Positions 10,801-19,849 of a stretch of 64,000 nucleotides of DNA are shown in pieces. The notes beneath the pieces were generated by a model. The model was not told where the DNA came from. It ran no database searches and saw only the letters and a program-made list of their open reading frames with translations. Position numbers and translations under genes: made by a program. Source of the DNA: Shewanella pneumatophori (lineage in GTDB: Bacteria > Pseudomonadota > Gammaproteobacteria > Enterobacterales > Shewanellaceae); contig NZ_JAKILB010000005.1 of the NCBI RefSeq assembly GCF_023283895.1, positions 310,001 through 374,000 on the forward strand, written 5' to 3'. Every line of letters begins with the position of its first letter. Positions within the stretch are counted from its first letter, which is position 1.

Positions 10801-11384
10801 TGAGCCGTTCAGATATGTTTTATGTGCTGCAAGATCGCAATGTGATTAGCCGCTCTTTTGGTGTTGCAGGCTACCCAGCTCCAAGTGCGTTAGTGCTGAG
10901 TGATTTATATAACGTGACCAGTGCGCCACCTTCATCTGAGGCTGAGAATATTAGCTTTGGCGGTAAACGGGGCTGGTATTACAGTTTTGCTGATACTGGA
11001 GAAAAGAGCTTATCGGCATCATCAATTATTGAAGGGCGGGTTTACTTTACATCTTATGTCCCGGGAGATAATTCCGCCTCTAATCAATGTTTAATATCTG
11101 GTGTCGGAAGACTTTATGGTTTTGACTTACATAAAGGTACTCGTTCATATACTCACGAGTATATAGAAATGGGGGAAAGAGTCCCTGATACGCCACAACT
11201 TGTTATCCCGCCTAATGGTAATGATGATTCTTATATGTACCTTATAGGTATAGGTAAGGCCGGGGACGATATGATTAAGGTAGATGACCCCAATAATACT
11301 GCAGATACTTGTTTGCCGGGCGATGACAAATGCGTTGGCGGTGGGCCTGGAGTTAACCGAATTTATTATTATATCAATGAGTAG
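7872..11384 (+). CDS. pilY1: Type IV pilus tip adhesin and calcium-binding protein PilY1
   Basis: Large secreted tip protein (1170 residues) that promotes pilus assembly, adhesion and surface sensing. It has an N-terminal signal peptide, then a von Willebrand A-like region starting at VLIIFDNSGSMS with the metal-site pattern DxSxS at Asp49. The C-terminal half resembles the PilY1 beta-propeller, including DSDGDSLSD at about residue 870, the calcium loop known to control pilus retraction in the Pseudomonas protein. The DITNPDSPSFMWKID and GRGVFIVDAETGALV blade segments are typical. It sits 2 bases after pilX and 3 before pilE. Confidence 0.92.
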   Translation: MPWIKRLLCASAACTVMLSGMSFSDDTELYVFESTARSGSRPQVLIIFDNSGSMSTNESTDSFYPRGDENLGGSTKLFYSKGAGVPDLTSPNFIQNKINGCKRSKTYLKDYGFFTGFIREYSFVGENGTWSELPDSLATTVTHTDCFEDFEDSSSVNYKNAKDIPEGLPVDSLGSSASPEPYTLVSSSSSSTDKDAALNKALLTNFGIGKSVTFYTEKYVTWYHSTKSQKNISRLDIAQRVMEDTVVTTPSVDFGLAVFNYNNGSSDDGGRIISGIKRLNTVEKKSLITTIGNLNAETWTPLCETLYEAYRYFGGEAPYFALEAGSASPARDTSIEKNGKYSSPFLGSQCSDRAYVVYITDGAPTRDSAANGIIDDLDGYDANNIVDGSYLPALASIMNNKDINTSVDGEQFVTTFTIGFSDGAASAEPILKKAAELGGGKYFAASDASALQAALSQVFSQILETNASFTSPSIASNNFDRTQTFDSAYYAMFLPNKGARWMGNIKKFKVTGSGDIVDKNGALAIDDDGNLKSSACSYWTPDAVCVATSNGGDGNDVRTGGAAHTIRATNPRTLYGNFGTNGALTSFSKANAQQVAGSESLLADFMGVDSSQLTEMFSWAAGTDTDDDNNDSSTTDTREDIFGDPLHSKPLAINFGSQGSPDIRVLVGTNHGFLHMLKDTGDSVAESWAFMPYELLSNIAELRANIPTGVHSVYGLDSSPVAYVEQNASGGVNKAWLFVGMRRGGKSYYALDITNPDSPSFMWKIDPDSTGMGELGQTWAEPVVTKIPGWPLGNTNPANAKPVIIFGAGYSPSTKDSAAVGSNDTQGRGVFIVDAETGALVHAFGPTSSANTTLLPGIVDSVPNAVAVLDSDGDSLSDRIYASDTGGNVWRMDLPSGSPSDTTSPWTAYKFADLGGNSLINDRRFFAEPVVAQTVFTNIAEVSVTVDGNTTTTTTYQNVPYDAVTLGTGHRPHPSDLSRSDMFYVLQDRNVISRSFGVAGYPAPSALVLSDLYNVTSAPPSSEAENISFGGKRGWYYSFADTGEKSLSASSIIEGRVYFTSYVPGDNSASNQCLISGVGRLYGFDLHKGTRSYTHEYIEMGERVPDTPQLVIPPNGNDDSYMYLIGIGKAGDDMIKVDDPNNTADTCLPGDDKCVGGGPGVNRIYYYINE

Positions 11385-11387
11385 TTT

Positions 11388-11774
11388 ATGAATAAAAAAG
11401 GCTTTAGTTTGATTGAGCTTATGATTGCCGTTGCTATCATGGGAATATTAGCCAGCGTGGCATATCCCTCATATGTTCAATATGTTGCGAAAGGTGCAAG
11501 AGCTGACGGTTTAGCTGGCTTGATGAAAGTTGCGAACCTACAAGAACAATATTATTTAGATAATCGTCAATATGCTACTGATATGACAAAGCTGGGGCTT
11601 GCTGCAGACCCGTTTGTAGTTGAAAACGGCTTTTATAGTATTGACTCTACAGGTACAAGCGGTTTCGTTGCTATTGCTACGGCATTAGGCGCCCAAGCAA
11701 GTCGAGATAGTGGCTGCACTGCAATACAAATTACAGAGACGGGGGCTAAAACCCCATTGGAGTGTTGGGAATGA
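11388..11774 (+). CDS. pilE: Type IV pilus minor pilin PilE
   Basis: A 128-residue type IV pilin-like protein with leader MNKKG and the motif [17 protein letters not shown], Glu at +5 and the YPSYVQYV helix. Two cysteines near the C terminus (SGCTAIQI and LECWE) can form the pilin disulfide loop. Position after pilY1 marks it as the PilE minor pilin rather than the major pilin. Its stop overlaps the next start as ATGA, implying translational coupling. Confidence 0.88.
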   Translation: MNKKGFSLIELMIAVAIMGILASVAYPSYVQYVAKGARADGLAGLMKVANLQEQYYLDNRQYATDMTKLGLAADPFVVENGFYSIDSTGTSGFVAIATALGAQASRDSGCTAIQITETGAKTPLECWE

Positions 11775-12067
11775 TGCGATACATACCAGTAATGCTCATG
11801 CTTGTAACGACAGCAGCATTTGCCGAAAGCATAGAAAAGCAAGAGTATAAGTGCCATGTGATAACCAGTGTTGGCGAACAAGTGACACTTTATCGCTGGC
11901 CTGTGGAAAAAATGAATTATTACATGCAAAGGCTGCCAATGAAAAAAGTACCTAAATCCGGTCCTGGTAGGCGTCCTTTGATAAAAGAGGTTGTTGAGTG
12001 TGTTGAAAGTGAAGCACCGTTTAGTACTGCTGTCGCACAAAAGTTAGATGCCAATTTAGCTCGATAG
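11771..12067 (+). CDS. Small secreted protein coupled to pilE (possible TapY2-like pilus protein)
   Basis: A 98-residue product with a signal peptide ([20 protein letters not shown], cleavage probably after AFA). Two cysteines (YKCHV and VECVE) could be disulfide-bonded in the periplasm, and a basic proline-rich stretch ([14 protein letters not shown]) lies between them. The start overlaps the pilE stop, and GGAG lies 8 bases ahead, so it belongs to the pilus operon. The position recalls the small TapY2-like proteins at the end of some Aeromonas and Shewanella minor-pilin operons, but I cannot confirm homology. Function unknown. Confidence 0.7.
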   Translation: MMRYIPVMLMLVTTAAFAESIEKQEYKCHVITSVGEQVTLYRWPVEKMNYYMQRLPMKKVPKSGPGRRPLIKEVVECVESEAPFSTAVAQKLDANLAR

Positions 12068-12256
12068 GTTAAGCATGTCTTTAGGTGAGTGAGCTTTATT
12101 TGTTGGCCACAGTTAATCTAACTTGTAACGAGAGCTTTGGTTTAGCTTGATAACTTGAATCTGTAATTCTAAATCATTAGCTAATTAACTATTTGAGTTT
12201 ATCAGATGTTTTAAAGTGACTCTTATTAGGGCGGTTATGCCGAGTCAAAAGTCGAA

Positions 12257-12772
12257 TTAACTACAAGTTACTGTACCCGTAGCAAACTTGCTTTTTCCCG
12301 ATACGCTAAGTTGTAGCGCCATTGATTCATCGCTTGATTGGCTGCTAGGGCAATAGCTAAATATCCCAGAGTTAAAATTGCCAGAAATAAAACCATCACT
12401 GCCAATCGTTATCGTGTTTTGATCATAGTCGATGTAGTCATTGCTATTAAAGGCTGCAACATCAAGTAGCACTTGGTCTGTACCATCTATGGTGTTTAGC
12501 GTGCCATTATCAACAAAAACACTAAAACCTCCGATCCAATTACTTCCGCAGGTATTTGAGCTCAAGGGACATATTGTGATGCGAGTACCGTAACTAAGTG
12601 CATGGTTGCGGGCTAGCTGTATAGCTTGTTGAATACTACGAATATTACTTTCTGCGCGATAGCCGTCATACATAGAGGTGAGAGAGGGGACACCAACGGT
12701 TAATAAAATAGCTGCAACTGCAATAGTCACCATGAGTTCAACTAGAGTAAATCCAGATTGTTTACTTTGCAT
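12257..12772 (-). CDS. fimT: GspH/FimT-family minor pilin (copy 1)
   Basis: A 171-residue prepilin-like protein: leader MQSKQSG followed by FTLVELMVTIAVAAILLTVG, then the GspH/FimT domain with PSLTSMYDGYRAESNIR and IQLARNHALSYGTRITICP. Four cysteines are spaced as in FimT/FimU. FimT/FimU-type pilins join the tip complex with PilVWX, and in Acinetobacter and Legionella FimT binds DNA for uptake. It runs convergently to the pilV-pilE operon and lies 150 bases downstream of a second copy of the same family. Confidence 0.87.
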   Translation of the reverse strand: MQSKQSGFTLVELMVTIAVAAILLTVGVPSLTSMYDGYRAESNIRSIQQAIQLARNHALSYGTRITICPLSSNTCGSNWIGGFSVFVDNGTLNTIDGTDQVLLDVAAFNSNDYIDYDQNTITIGSDGFISGNFNSGIFSYCPSSQSSDESMALQLSVSGKSKFATGTVTCS

Positions 12773-12921
12773 TATAAAATGTCCCTAGTTGGCTGTATTT
12801 ACCGATGTCTATAAATAGAAATTTCTGCAGTTAATACTAGCAAAGTCAGGCTGTCGGTTAAACTCTCTCTGTGATACTAATCATATCTTGTCTTACCTTT
12901 AGTGCTGACTAGACGAGTGTG

Positions 12922-13431
12922 CTATGGGCATTGGACCGGTTTATTGGAGAATCGAATACGACCTGATTGATTAATTATTACGGCACGGGAATATTCACTG
13001 TCTTGGGTGTCAGGACAATAGCGTAGAGTGCCATTAGTACCTGAAGCTAATCCTTCAGGCTGAAATCGAATAGCAGTTCTATTATAGCCAATATAATCAT
13101 TAGGGTTAAAAGGCCCTAAGGTATAAATAATTTGGTCAACGCCATCTAATCTATTGGTAACCCCAGAGTCTGTAAATACGGTGATATTGTTTTGCCAGTT
13201 GGCAGAACAACTTTGTGCTTCCATAGGGCAAACTGTCACTCTTAATCCATATGCAACAGCATGATTTCTTGCAAGCTGTACCGATTGCTGAATTTTACGA
13301 ATATTAGAATCAGAACGATTATGTGCATAAAGCGAAGTCAGTGATGGCGTTGAAACAGCAATTAATATCGTGGTAACTGCTAACGTTATCATCAGCTCAA
13401 CTAGGGTAAAACCTGTTAACTTAACTAGCAT
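12922..13431 (-). CDS. GspH/FimT-family minor pilin (copy 2)
   Basis: A 169-residue relative of the neighbouring FimT: leader MLVKLTG and FTLVELMITLAVTTILIAVS, then PSLTSLYAHNRSDSNIRKIQ and VQLARNHAVAYGLRVTVCP. The two share domain order, the cysteine pattern and motifs such as LDGVDQ versus IDGTDQ and NPNDYIGY versus NSNDYIDY, so they are probably a tandem duplication that has diverged. I chose ATG 13431 because a strong GGAGGA lies 6 bases upstream; a GTG at 13437 is inside that spacing. Confidence 0.85.
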   Translation of the reverse strand: MLVKLTGFTLVELMITLAVTTILIAVSTPSLTSLYAHNRSDSNIRKIQQSVQLARNHAVAYGLRVTVCPMEAQSCSANWQNNITVFTDSGVTNRLDGVDQIIYTLGPFNPNDYIGYNRTAIRFQPEGLASGTNGTLRYCPDTQDSEYSRAVIINQSGRIRFSNKPVQCP

Positions 13432-13642
13432 AAGCACTCCTCCATGAGTGAAAAAAAGTATTTACATCCTGTAAATACATCGACATTTGCATTTAGAAAC
13501 TGCTCTGAAAATACTAAGTGTAGCTTTAGTTTAATTAAGAGAGAGGTTTGATTGATAGTTTGCTAGGTAAATTGAATAGCTATTCAATAGTTGTGCAATC
13601 AAAGAACACTTTAGACTTCAGAGTTTTGTTACTGCATGGTAA

Positions 13643-14032
<390 letters not shown>

Positions 14033-14043
14033 CCGTAATAACC

Positions 14044-14079
14044 TTTTCGCATTATCTCGCTAAATAGGTAATGCGAAAA
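14044..14079. terminator. Probable terminator between glnB and nagR
   Basis: TTTTCGCATTA and TAATGCGAAAA form an 11-bp perfect inverted repeat around a 14-base loop. It lies between the convergent ends of glnB and nagR. The T tract is short on either strand, so termination strength is uncertain. Confidence 0.55.
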
Positions 14080-14106
14080 AGCTCGGTTTTGTTTGGTCTT
14101 GGTATT

Positions 14107-15123
14107 CTAGGTTTGTGGTTGAGCTGTGGAGTCTCTTATCACAGGTTCAGGCAAGAATACCTTACCTGATTGCGCAGCTTTTTCTTTGCGCTTTGCTATT
14201 AATAGTTCGGTAGCAATATGAGCAATTTCTTCATTCGGCTGATGCACAGTCGTTAGCTTAGGCCAAGTTTGACGAGAAAACGGACTATCCTCAAAACCTA
14301 CTATGGATATTTCAGCCGGAATATCAACGCCTTCAAGTCTGGCGGCAAATAGCGCTCCCGCTGCAATTTCATCGTTACAGGCTACAATTGCACTTGGTCT
14401 AATCTTTTGTTTAAGTAGATCTTTAGCACCTTGTACTCCAGACTCAAATGAGTATTTTCCGTCGATAATAAAATCTTCGTTGATAGCCAACTCATTGTCT
14501 AATAAAGCCTGTTTAAAGCCCGCTAAGCGTTCTTTTGTTGATTCGTGCTCATGATCACCGCTTAAAAATGCGATGTTTTTATGACCAAGATCTATAAGGT
14601 GTTGTGTTATTGAAATGGCGCCTGATCTATCATTTACCAATACGGCTAAACCATTACCAGTTTCAACTTTCTCGCCAGCAATAATTCTGACATAACTTGC
14701 ATCTATTTTATCTAATGCAGCCAAAATCACTGGGTCTTCAGATAATGGCGGGGTCAGTACTAACCCCGATAAACGGTTATGTTTAACTAATGTCGTCAGC
14801 TCTTCGCATATATTGTCAGCTCTTGAGTTGCATGGGTGAATAAGTAATTCATAACCAAGATCTTTACAGGCTGACAAAATACCATTTTGCATATCGATGA
14901 TGTAGTAGGCATTGGGGTTATCATAAATAAAGCCAATGACATAAGATTTTGTTCCGGCTAAATTCCTAGCCGCAAGATTAGGCTGATAGTTTAATTCTTT
15001 AATTGCAGAGTTAACTTTATCTATCGTTACTTGCTTTACAGAGGGTTCATTATTGGTAACTCGAGATACCGTTTTAATCGATACGCCAGCATATTTTGCG
15101 ACATCATTGATGGTGACTTTCAT
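14107..15123 (-). CDS. nagR: LacI-family regulator of N-acetylglucosamine utilisation, NagR
   Basis: A 338-residue LacI/GalR regulator. The N-terminal helix-turn-helix is TINDVAKYAGVSIKTVSRV, followed by the hinge (LNYQPNLAARNLAG) and a periplasmic-binding-like sugar domain (VIGFIYDNPNAYY, ISIVGFEDSPFSRQTWPKLTT). In Shewanella NagR is the repressor of GlcNAc genes, and the 16-bp near-palindrome found five times in this locus fits a LacI-type operator. No copy lies close to its own start, the nearest being about 345 bases away in front of the receptor gene. Assignment rests on family plus context. Confidence 0.85.
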   Translation of the reverse strand: MKVTINDVAKYAGVSIKTVSRVTNNEPSVKQVTIDKVNSAIKELNYQPNLAARNLAGTKSYVIGFIYDNPNAYYIIDMQNGILSACKDLGYELLIHPCNSRADNICEELTTLVKHNRLSGLVLTPPLSEDPVILAALDKIDASYVRIIAGEKVETGNGLAVLVNDRSGAISITQHLIDLGHKNIAFLSGDHEHESTKERLAGFKQALLDNELAINEDFIIDGKYSFESGVQGAKDLLKQKIRPSAIVACNDEIAAGALFAARLEGVDIPAEISIVGFEDSPFSRQTWPKLTTVHQPNEEIAHIATELLIAKRKEKAAQSGKVFLPEPVIRDSTAQPQT

Positions 15124-15543
15124 GTTGTTGGACTCTGTTTAGTTAGTCATTTTTACTGCAATTTGTTGCAACTTAACGTTAACAACTGGCGTTTGTAGTA
15201 AGGCTATTTATCGGTATATTTACCAATATAGTGCGAAGTTTTAAGTCATTTAGCAATGAGAATTGCTCAACTTTTTAAGTTTCAACCCGCATTAGAAAAA
15301 AAAACCTTCTAGTCGTTACATTTTTTCACACACGTTAACCTACTGTATTTAATTAATAATTAATAATTAACCTGCATACTTCTGTTGCTCGGGCTGGGTG
15401 AAATGGATTTGTTGGTTATTTTGTTGTGGCGCGACTGTTAATAATTGTGTAATGTTTGCACTAGACATGACAGCGTTGTCATTCCGGTTCGGGAATGGTT
15501 ATGGATATAAAAAAAGATAATAAGTTATGGAAGGGAAAACGAG
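15124..15543. other. Intergenic region between nagR and the TonB-dependent receptor gene
   Basis: A 420-base divergent region. It holds one NagR-like operator (15467-15482), an inverted repeat CATTCC/GGAATG at 15480-15497 next to it, a 10-bp palindrome TTAACGTTAA at 15173-15182 close to the nagR start, and an AT-rich TTAATAATTAATAATTAA stretch near 15350. No open frame of note. Confidence 0.6.
15467..15482. promoter_or_regulatory. NagR operator upstream of the TonB-dependent receptor
   Basis: ATGACAGCGTTGTCAT, palindromic except for one position. It lies 62 bases before the receptor start. TTGTCA at 15476-15481 could be a -35 box, with TATGGA 18 bases on as a weak -10. The same element recurs at four other promoter-like places in the locus. 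Confidence 0.82.
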
Positions 15544-18192
15544 ATGCGACCATCAAACTTTAAGAAAAGTGTACTAGCTACAAATATCGCGCTAATGCTT
15601 GGAACTGCAGTCTCTATGTCTGCAGTAGCTGCAGAAGCGGACTCTGCACCAGCTGCAGATGAAAATATAGAGAAGATTGAAGTACGCGGTCTACGTGCTT
15701 CAATGAAAGCTTCAATCAATTCAAAGCGATTTTCAAACGCTGTTGTTGATGCTGTAAACGCCGAAGATATTGGTAAGTTTCCAGATAACAACGTGGCTGA
15801 AGCCCTAGGGCGTGTCCCTGGTGTTACTGTTTCTAAGCAGTTTGGTGAAGGCTCTGCGGTTTCTATTCGTGGTGCTTCAAACGCACTGACAATGACTACT
15901 CTTAATGGTCAGAATGTAGCTTCTACAGGTTGGTATTCGCAGCAAGCTATTGACCGTACATTTAACTATTCAATGCTACCACCAGAACTCATTGCTGGTA
16001 TGGAAGTTTATAAGTCTTCTCAAGCAGATTTGCTTGAAGGTGGTATCGGCGGAACTGTAGTTGTTAATACACGTAAGCCGCTAGATATGGATTCTTTCAC
16101 TGTATTTGGCTCAGTTAAAGGAACATACTCTACCGCTTCAGAAGAAACAGATCCTAGCCTTTCTGGTCTTGTAAGTTGGAAAAACGAAGACGAAACATTT
16201 GGTGCGTTAGTTGCTCTAGCTAAATCTGATTATTCTTTAGTTCGACGTGGTAATGAAGCGCTTCCTGTATGGGGCGGGCGTATTGCACCGACTCACTTTG
16301 AGCAAAACCGTGACCGTACCGCTGCCGATGTAACTCTACAATATGCACCAACTGAAGAGCTAGAGTTTGGTCTGCATTACATGAATTTAGATTTAGCGGC
16401 AGATAGTGTAAACACTCAGGTTTGGATCCCACAAGATACTGGCAATTGTGAAACCAATGCTCAAGGTGCACCAATTAAGTGTACTACTGATCAAGCGTGG
16501 GTTGATGCTAATGGAGCTGGCGGTAATGCTTACTGGGAGACGCGCCCTCGTAAAGCAACTATGAAAACTGAACTAGTATCTTTTGATTTCGCTTATCAAG
16601 GCGACAGCTACAAGTTAGAAGCTGAAGTTGGTGCATCAAAAGCAACTGGTGGTACAGGTATTGAAACTAACCTAGCTTATATTTCTGGTGTAGGCGGAGC
16701 AGTAGGTACAATTGATGCAACTGGCGATCAAGTTGACTTCGATATGGCGCCTAATGACTACCAGCTACCATCGAAAGGTGAGTACATGAGCTGGGAAGGT
16801 TTACAGCCAAACGTTGTGCAGCAGCCACGTGAAGATAAAGAGCAGTATGTACAAGCAGATCTAACATTCGATGTTGATTTTGGTGCTATTAGCTCAATTA
16901 AAACTGGTGCTCGTTGGTCTAAACATACCGTTGAACAAGACCAGCTTCGTGCAACTTTAAGTGCTTATGATGGTGCGGCAGATAGCCTTATTTACAATGG
17001 TTCTGATTTCCAGGACGGCACCTTAACAGCAGGCATGGATGGTTTTGTCATCCCAAGACCTGATGCTGGTGCAATTTATGCTTATACAAATGAAAATGTT
17101 GGTGAATGGGTTCAAGATCGCAGTGGTTACGGTGAGCTAGAAGAAACCAACATTGCTGCTTACTTAATGGCTAACTTTGAAGGTGATGGCTTCCGCGGTA
17201 ACGTAGGTTTCCGTTACGTAAACACTGACGTTGAAGCTAGTTCTTATGCAACTGGTGATAGTGGTAATGTTGAGCTAATCCCAATCAACGCAGCATTTAC
17301 AAATAATATCAATACTGAAGAAGGTAGCTACAACGAAGTATTACCAAGCGTCAACATCGCTTTTGATGTTGCTAGCGATGTAATCGTACGTGTTTCTGCT
17401 GCACAAGTAATGAGTCGTCCTAACTACAACGATATGTTCAATAACCGAGCTATCAGTGGTTACAACGATAACTCAACAGGTAACGAAGCGGTAACTATTG
17501 GTAACCCTAATCTTAGTCCGTTTAAAGCTTTCCAATCTGACTTAGGTTTTGAGTGGTATTACAACGATGCAAGCTTGCTTGCGATGACTTACTTCTTAAA
17601 AGAAGTGAATACATTTACTACCTTTACTTCAGTTCCTGATCAGCAAATTGGTCTTGTAGACCCAGGTTCAGGAGTTGATTCATGGGATATCGAAACTTAT
17701 GTTGATGGCCAAGGTGGCCGTATCGAAGGTATCGAATTCCAGCTACAACATGACATGGGTAATGGTTTTGGTGGTGTCGTAAACTATACTTTTGCTGAAG
17801 CGACTGCAGATGCAAGCAACTATGTTGATGGTAATGATGTTTTCTCTGATTCATCTAAGCACACTGCTAACGTAGTAGGTTATTACGAGAATGATTCTTT
17901 CACTGCTCGTGCAGCTTACACATGGCGCAGTGAGTACATGATCCGTGAGACTGGATTCTACGGTGCTCGTGAAGTTCAACCATATGGCACACTTGACTTA
18001 GGTCTAACATATGATTTCTTAGACCACTTCACTTTGACCGCTGACGTATCTAACCTTCTTGAGGAAGATCAGCTACATGTTGGTCGTGATCAAGGCGCAG
18101 TACCTGTAAACCTTCGTACATCAGATGGTTACCCAGCGTATTCATACCAGGGTGAAGCTCGTTACTCAGTAGGTCTTCAATTCCGCTACTAA
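15544..18192 (+). CDS. TonB-dependent outer-membrane receptor, probably for chito-oligosaccharides
   Basis: An 882-residue TonB-dependent receptor with a signal peptide ending near SAVAAEA and a TonB-box-like segment (EKIEVRG). The plug domain has FPDNNVAEALGRVPGVTVS and LEGGIGGTVVVNTRKPLD, the pattern of the large Caulobacter/Xanthomonas carbohydrate-receptor subfamily. The C terminus ends in aromatic QFRY, as outer-membrane barrels do. A NagR site precedes it, so the likely substrate is GlcNAc oligosaccharide, which is inference from context. It is followed by a strong terminator and then a halogenase-like gene. Confidence 0.9.
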   Translation: MRPSNFKKSVLATNIALMLGTAVSMSAVAAEADSAPAADENIEKIEVRGLRASMKASINSKRFSNAVVDAVNAEDIGKFPDNNVAEALGRVPGVTVSKQFGEGSAVSIRGASNALTMTTLNGQNVASTGWYSQQAIDRTFNYSMLPPELIAGMEVYKSSQADLLEGGIGGTVVVNTRKPLDMDSFTVFGSVKGTYSTASEETDPSLSGLVSWKNEDETFGALVALAKSDYSLVRRGNEALPVWGGRIAPTHFEQNRDRTAADVTLQYAPTEELEFGLHYMNLDLAADSVNTQVWIPQDTGNCETNAQGAPIKCTTDQAWVDANGAGGNAYWETRPRKATMKTELVSFDFAYQGDSYKLEAEVGASKATGGTGIETNLAYISGVGGAVGTIDATGDQVDFDMAPNDYQLPSKGEYMSWEGLQPNVVQQPREDKEQYVQADLTFDVDFGAISSIKTGARWSKHTVEQDQLRATLSAYDGAADSLIYNGSDFQDGTLTAGMDGFVIPRPDAGAIYAYTNENVGEWVQDRSGYGELEETNIAAYLMANFEGDGFRGNVGFRYVNTDVEASSYATGDSGNVELIPINAAFTNNINTEEGSYNEVLPSVNIAFDVASDVIVRVSAAQVMSRPNYNDMFNNRAISGYNDNSTGNEAVTIGNPNLSPFKAFQSDLGFEWYYNDASLLAMTYFLKEVNTFTTFTSVPDQQIGLVDPGSGVDSWDIETYVDGQGGRIEGIEFQLQHDMGNGFGGVVNYTFAEATADASNYVDGNDVFSDSSKHTANVVGYYENDSFTARAAYTWRSEYMIRETGFYGAREVQPYGTLDLGLTYDFLDHFTLTADVSNLLEEDQLHVGRDQGAVPVNLRTSDGYPAYSYQGEARYSVGLQFRY

Positions 18193-18219
18193 TTATCATC
18201 TGATATAGATGGTATGATG

Positions 18220-18245
18220 AAGCCCGGTTTATCCGGGCTTTTTAT
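18220..18245 (+). terminator. Rho-independent terminator after the receptor gene
   Basis: AAGCCCGG and CCGGGCTT form an 8-bp stem with a 5-base loop, followed by TTTATT. It separates the receptor from the halogenase-like gene that starts 35 bases later, so that gene may depend on read-through or its own promoter. Confidence 0.85.
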
Positions 18246-18279
18246 TGCTTGCAATTTAAATTGATTTCTAAGGTTGATT

Positions 18280-19809
18280 ATGAAAATTAATAAAATAGCG
18301 ATTGTTGGTGGTGGCACTGCAGGCTGGTTAGTAGCTAATCATTTAGGAAAAGCATTAAAAGGGGACAAATCTGCATCGATAACACTTATTGAGTCTTTAG
18401 ATATTCCGACAATAGGGGTTGGCGAAGGAACTGTTCCAATGATGAGGGACACATTGCAGCACTTTGGGATCTCTGAAGCTGAGTTTATCTCTAGATGTGA
18501 TGCAACATTCAAGCAATCAATTAAATTTGAAAATTGGCTAGACAAAGATAGGCACGGTGATAACAATTTCTATCATCATTTGTTTGATTACCCTTTTCCA
18601 ATGGGAGAGGACTTAACAAATTATTGGTTAAATAAAGTTGCTACATCTCCATATAGTCAAACGGTAAGCTTCCAAGAAGCTGTGTGCGAAAACAACCTTG
18701 CTCCCAAGCATATAACAGACCCTGAATATGCAGGCCAAACCACCTATGCTTATCATCTCGATGCTAAAAAGTTCGCTAAATTACTCGCTGAAAACGCAAC
18801 TCAAAATTTTGATGTTTCCCATGTTATCTGCAACGTAACTGATGTTCAGTTAAATAAAGCTGGAGGAATAAGATCATTAATTACGGACAACTTTGGTGAG
18901 TTAGAATTTGACTTTTATATAGACTGTAGTGGCTTTAGTTCATATTTATTGGGTAATAAGTTGGGGGTGAAGTTCATTGACCAATCTAGTAAATTACTCA
19001 TAGATAGGGCTATTACGGTTCAAGTTCCCACTAATGGTCAAGAAAGTTTAAAACCTTATACAAGAGCTGTGGCCCATAAGGCAGGTTGGATTTGGGATAT
19101 TCCATTGCCTCATCGCAGAGGTGTAGGTTTTGTTTATGCCTCTAGTTATATGTCGTATGAAGAAGCACTGCAGAAGTTAAGTCACTATGTAGGGCCAGAT
19201 ATTGAATCATTAACGACACGCGAAATCCCAATGCAAGTTGGTTATAGAGAAAGATTTTGGCAAGACAACTGTGTTGCTATTGGCTTATCTCAAGGTTTTG
19301 TAGAGCCGTTAGAGGCAACTGCAATACTTGTGACAGACTTTTGTGCCCAGCACCTTGCAGAGCGCTTCCCAAGAGACAGAGAGGTTCTTGCTGATCTCGC
19401 TAAACGATTCAATGACAATGTAAGTTATGCTTGGAGCAAAGTAATTGATTTTGTTCAGCTACACTATTATCTATCAGACAGAGTCGATTCTGCATTCTGG
19501 CAAGATGTTAAAAATGAACAAATGCTTTCAGAAGACTTAAGAAATAAGCTATTACGCTGGAAGTATTTTTCTCCCAAATCAACGGATTTCACTTCTAAGT
19601 ATGAAGTGTTTGATATTGAAAATTATCTCTATGTTTTGTACGGAATGAAATTTTTAACTAGGCCTCAACAGCTTAACTCAGTTGAGGAAGATAGAATGGC
19701 AGAGATAGAGGCTAAGGTTAAACAGCATGCTGAGTATTTATCTGCAGAGCTGACCGAGCAACGTGAGCTCATAGACAAAATAAAGCAATATGGCTTAACT
19801 GCAATTTAA
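18280..19809 (+). CDS. Flavin-dependent tryptophan halogenase-like protein (copy 1)
   Basis: A 509-residue protein of the tryptophan halogenase (PrnA/RebH) superfamily. The FAD-binding motif GGGTAGW is at residues 10-16, GVGEGTVP at about 46-53, a lysine at 78 in ATFKQSIKFENW corresponds by position to the catalytic Lys79 of PrnA, and WIWDIP is the hallmark WxWxIP motif. FVEPLEAT resembles the segment bearing the catalytic glutamate. True members halogenate tryptophan with FADH2; relatives beside TonB receptors in carbohydrate loci have no known substrate. ATG 18280 has AAGG 6 bases upstream; TTG 18274 is less likely. Confidence 0.87.
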   Translation: MKINKIAIVGGGTAGWLVANHLGKALKGDKSASITLIESLDIPTIGVGEGTVPMMRDTLQHFGISEAEFISRCDATFKQSIKFENWLDKDRHGDNNFYHHLFDYPFPMGEDLTNYWLNKVATSPYSQTVSFQEAVCENNLAPKHITDPEYAGQTTYAYHLDAKKFAKLLAENATQNFDVSHVICNVTDVQLNKAGGIRSLITDNFGELEFDFYIDCSGFSSYLLGNKLGVKFIDQSSKLLIDRAITVQVPTNGQESLKPYTRAVAHKAGWIWDIPLPHRRGVGFVYASSYMSYEEALQKLSHYVGPDIESLTTREIPMQVGYRERFWQDNCVAIGLSQGFVEPLEATAILVTDFCAQHLAERFPRDREVLADLAKRFNDNVSYAWSKVIDFVQLHYYLSDRVDSAFWQDVKNEQMLSEDLRNKLLRWKYFSPKSTDFTSKYEVFDIENYLYVLYGMKFLTRPQQLNSVEEDRMAEIEAKVKQHAEYLSAELTEQRELIDKIKQYGLTAI

Positions 19810-19820
19810 TTAGGTAAAGT

Positions 19821-19846
19821 AAAGGGCCATCAATTGATGGCCCTTT
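19821..19846. terminator. Bidirectional terminator between the two halogenase-like genes
   Basis: A perfect 26-base palindrome: AAAGGGCCATC and its complement GATGGCCCTTT flank AATT. A-rich and T-rich ends allow termination on both strands between two convergent genes. Confidence 0.85.
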
Positions 19847-19849
19847 TGC

